The notes under the pieces: generated by a model
The model's database searches: none
Seen by the model: only the letters and a program-made list of their open reading frames with translations
Told to the model about the DNA's origin: nothing
Shown here: positions 33,750 through 34,421 of the stretch, one piece after another
Layout: every line of letters begins with the position of its first letter
Numbering within the stretch: the first letter of the stretch is position 1
NCBI GenBank assembly: GCA_016125005.1
Contig: WGMQ01000100.1
Coordinates: 1 to 34,421, forward strand
Length of the DNA: 34,421 nt
DNA from: a bacterium
GTDB lineage: Bacteria; Sumerlaeota; Sumerlaeia; SLMS01
Direction of reading: 5' to 3'
Position numbers and translations under genes: made by a program

Positions 33750-34421
33750 AACCGCGTTTCCTCTCACTTGCCTCGCACTATGACGCCGCCTGGCTGCTCT
33801 TGCTTGCGACGACCTACCTGCTCCCCTTGGCAATGTTGCCGATGGCGGCCGATAGCTTCGTCATTCCTAAGGAGACACTCGTCGCCGTGGCGCTTGTCCT
33901 CGCCTTGGCACTGACAATCGCGTGGACTCTCGTCGGCAATGGCAAGCTCTCGCTGAAGCTTGATCCACTCAACGGTGCGGTGCTCGCCTTCGCTGCCTGG
34001 AACTGGTTGAGCGTCCTGTGGGCGGCGGCACCAGTGTTGGCCATCGAGAACGCCACCCGTCTATCAATCTATACAGGCGTCTTCTTCCTCTTCCAACTCG
34101 TCGCCGGTGGCTACCGCAGTCGTGTTGCCTGGATCTTCGCCTCCATCGGATCGAGTTCGCTGATCCTGGCTGGTTGGACACTGGTTCAGGATTTTCGCGC
34201 GGGCTTTCATCCTACGACCCTCGCTGTTAGGGCCGTTCTCGGCGACTGGCGCGATGCCCTGGCACAGGTGGGGCTCGGCAACACCAGCCATCTCGGTGAT
34301 GCGCTGGTGCTCGGCTTCCTCTGCTGGGTGGGGACGCTGGCACTTGCAGGGGCGCGGCGGCGAAAGCTGGTGGCGGGGGCGAGGCGTGTGCTCCACGCAG
34401 GCGCTTTGATCGTCACATGGA
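33746..34421 (+). CDS. O-antigen ligase/polymerase-like membrane protein, 5' part
   Basis: The frame is open from ATG 33746, which overlaps the previous stop (ATGA), to the window end, giving 225 residues and no stop. There are at least five hydrophobic segments (for example WLLLLATTYLLPLAMLPMAA, then ALVLALALTIAWTLVG, then a third near residue 75-95). The pattern FVIPKETL and, later, VGLGNTSHLGDALVLGFLCW resembles the GNPNxLA-type segment of O-antigen ligase and polymerase (Wzy/WaaL) proteins. The catalytic parts lie beyond the window. It fits a surface polysaccharide ligation or polymerisation step at the end of this operon. Confidence 0.72.
   Translation, partial: MKPRFLSLASHYDAAWLLLLATTYLLPLAMLPMAADSFVIPKETLVAVALVLALALTIAWTLVGNGKLSLKLDPLNGAVLAFAAWNWLSVLWAAAPVLAIENATRLSIYTGVFFLFQLVAGGYRSRVAWIFASIGSSSLILAGWTLVQDFRAGFHPTTLAVRAVLGDWRDALAQVGLGNTSHLGDALVLGFLCWVGTLALAGARRRKLVAGARRVLHAGALIVTW

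Overview
The window is GC-rich bacterial DNA with dense genes and frequent start/stop overlaps (ATGA, GTGA, TTGA). No rRNA, tRNA, CRISPR array, phage or transposase gene was seen. The gene set suggests a diderm-like bacterium that uses the futalosine route to menaquinone (MqnD) and bacillithiol (BshC), and that builds surface polysaccharide (O-antigen ligase family, WecG-type transferase, GDP-deoxyhexose reductase). The intergenic repeat families (CCACGGAGACACGGAG, and AATCTGCG tandem motifs) are of a kind common in Planctomycetes-like and candidate-phylum genomes. I would guess an uncultured lineage near the PVC/FCB/Sumerlaeota area, but the sequence alone does not settle this.

Layout. 1-1101: mqnD. 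1105-4404 (minus): a secreted carbohydrate-binding protein, bshC and a VOC-family gene, the last two translationally coupled. 4405-4802: divergent control region with a strong minus-strand promoter, a palindrome at its transcription start, and a weaker plus-strand promoter; a ROK repressor-like gene follows (4803-6071). 6081-7361: decayed DNA, with the remnant of a WD40/caspase-like gene and then about 0.9 kb of duplicated repeats. 7362-9442: radical SAM/SPASM gene overlapping queG. 9539-10702: a double receiver protein built from a duplicated module. 10751-10916: a MITE-like element just before comF, which overlaps a wecG-type gene. 12496-18267 (minus): NlpD-like factor, GT-C membrane protein, radical SAM protein fused to Ig-like domains, and a small unknown protein. 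18375-20497: a fused homocysteine S-methyltransferase/methylenetetrahydrofolate reductase whose zinc cysteines are missing, plus a coupled small membrane protein. 20498-20935: a non-coding string of hairpins. 20936-24343 (minus): uvrA and aroQ. 24459-34421: a tightly overlapped five-gene operon: giant gingipain-type C25 peptidase, membrane-anchored TPR protein, GT-C glycosyltransferase-like protein, GDP-4-keto-6-deoxymannose reductase-like protein, and an O-antigen ligase-like protein cut by the window end.

The last operon is the best candidate for an undescribed system. It couples a gingipain-fold secreted protease to genes that make and ligate surface glycan, in one run with every junction overlapping. 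In Bacteroidetes a C25 peptidase (PorU) attaches secreted proteins to a lipopolysaccharide, so a protease-plus-glycan attachment system is a reasonable hypothesis, though not shown here. Other points of note are the methyltransferase without its zinc cysteines, the two-CBM/thioredoxin-like protein opposite a ROK repressor, the radical SAM/Ig-like fusion, and an apparent excess of the heptamer TCTATAC on coding strands.
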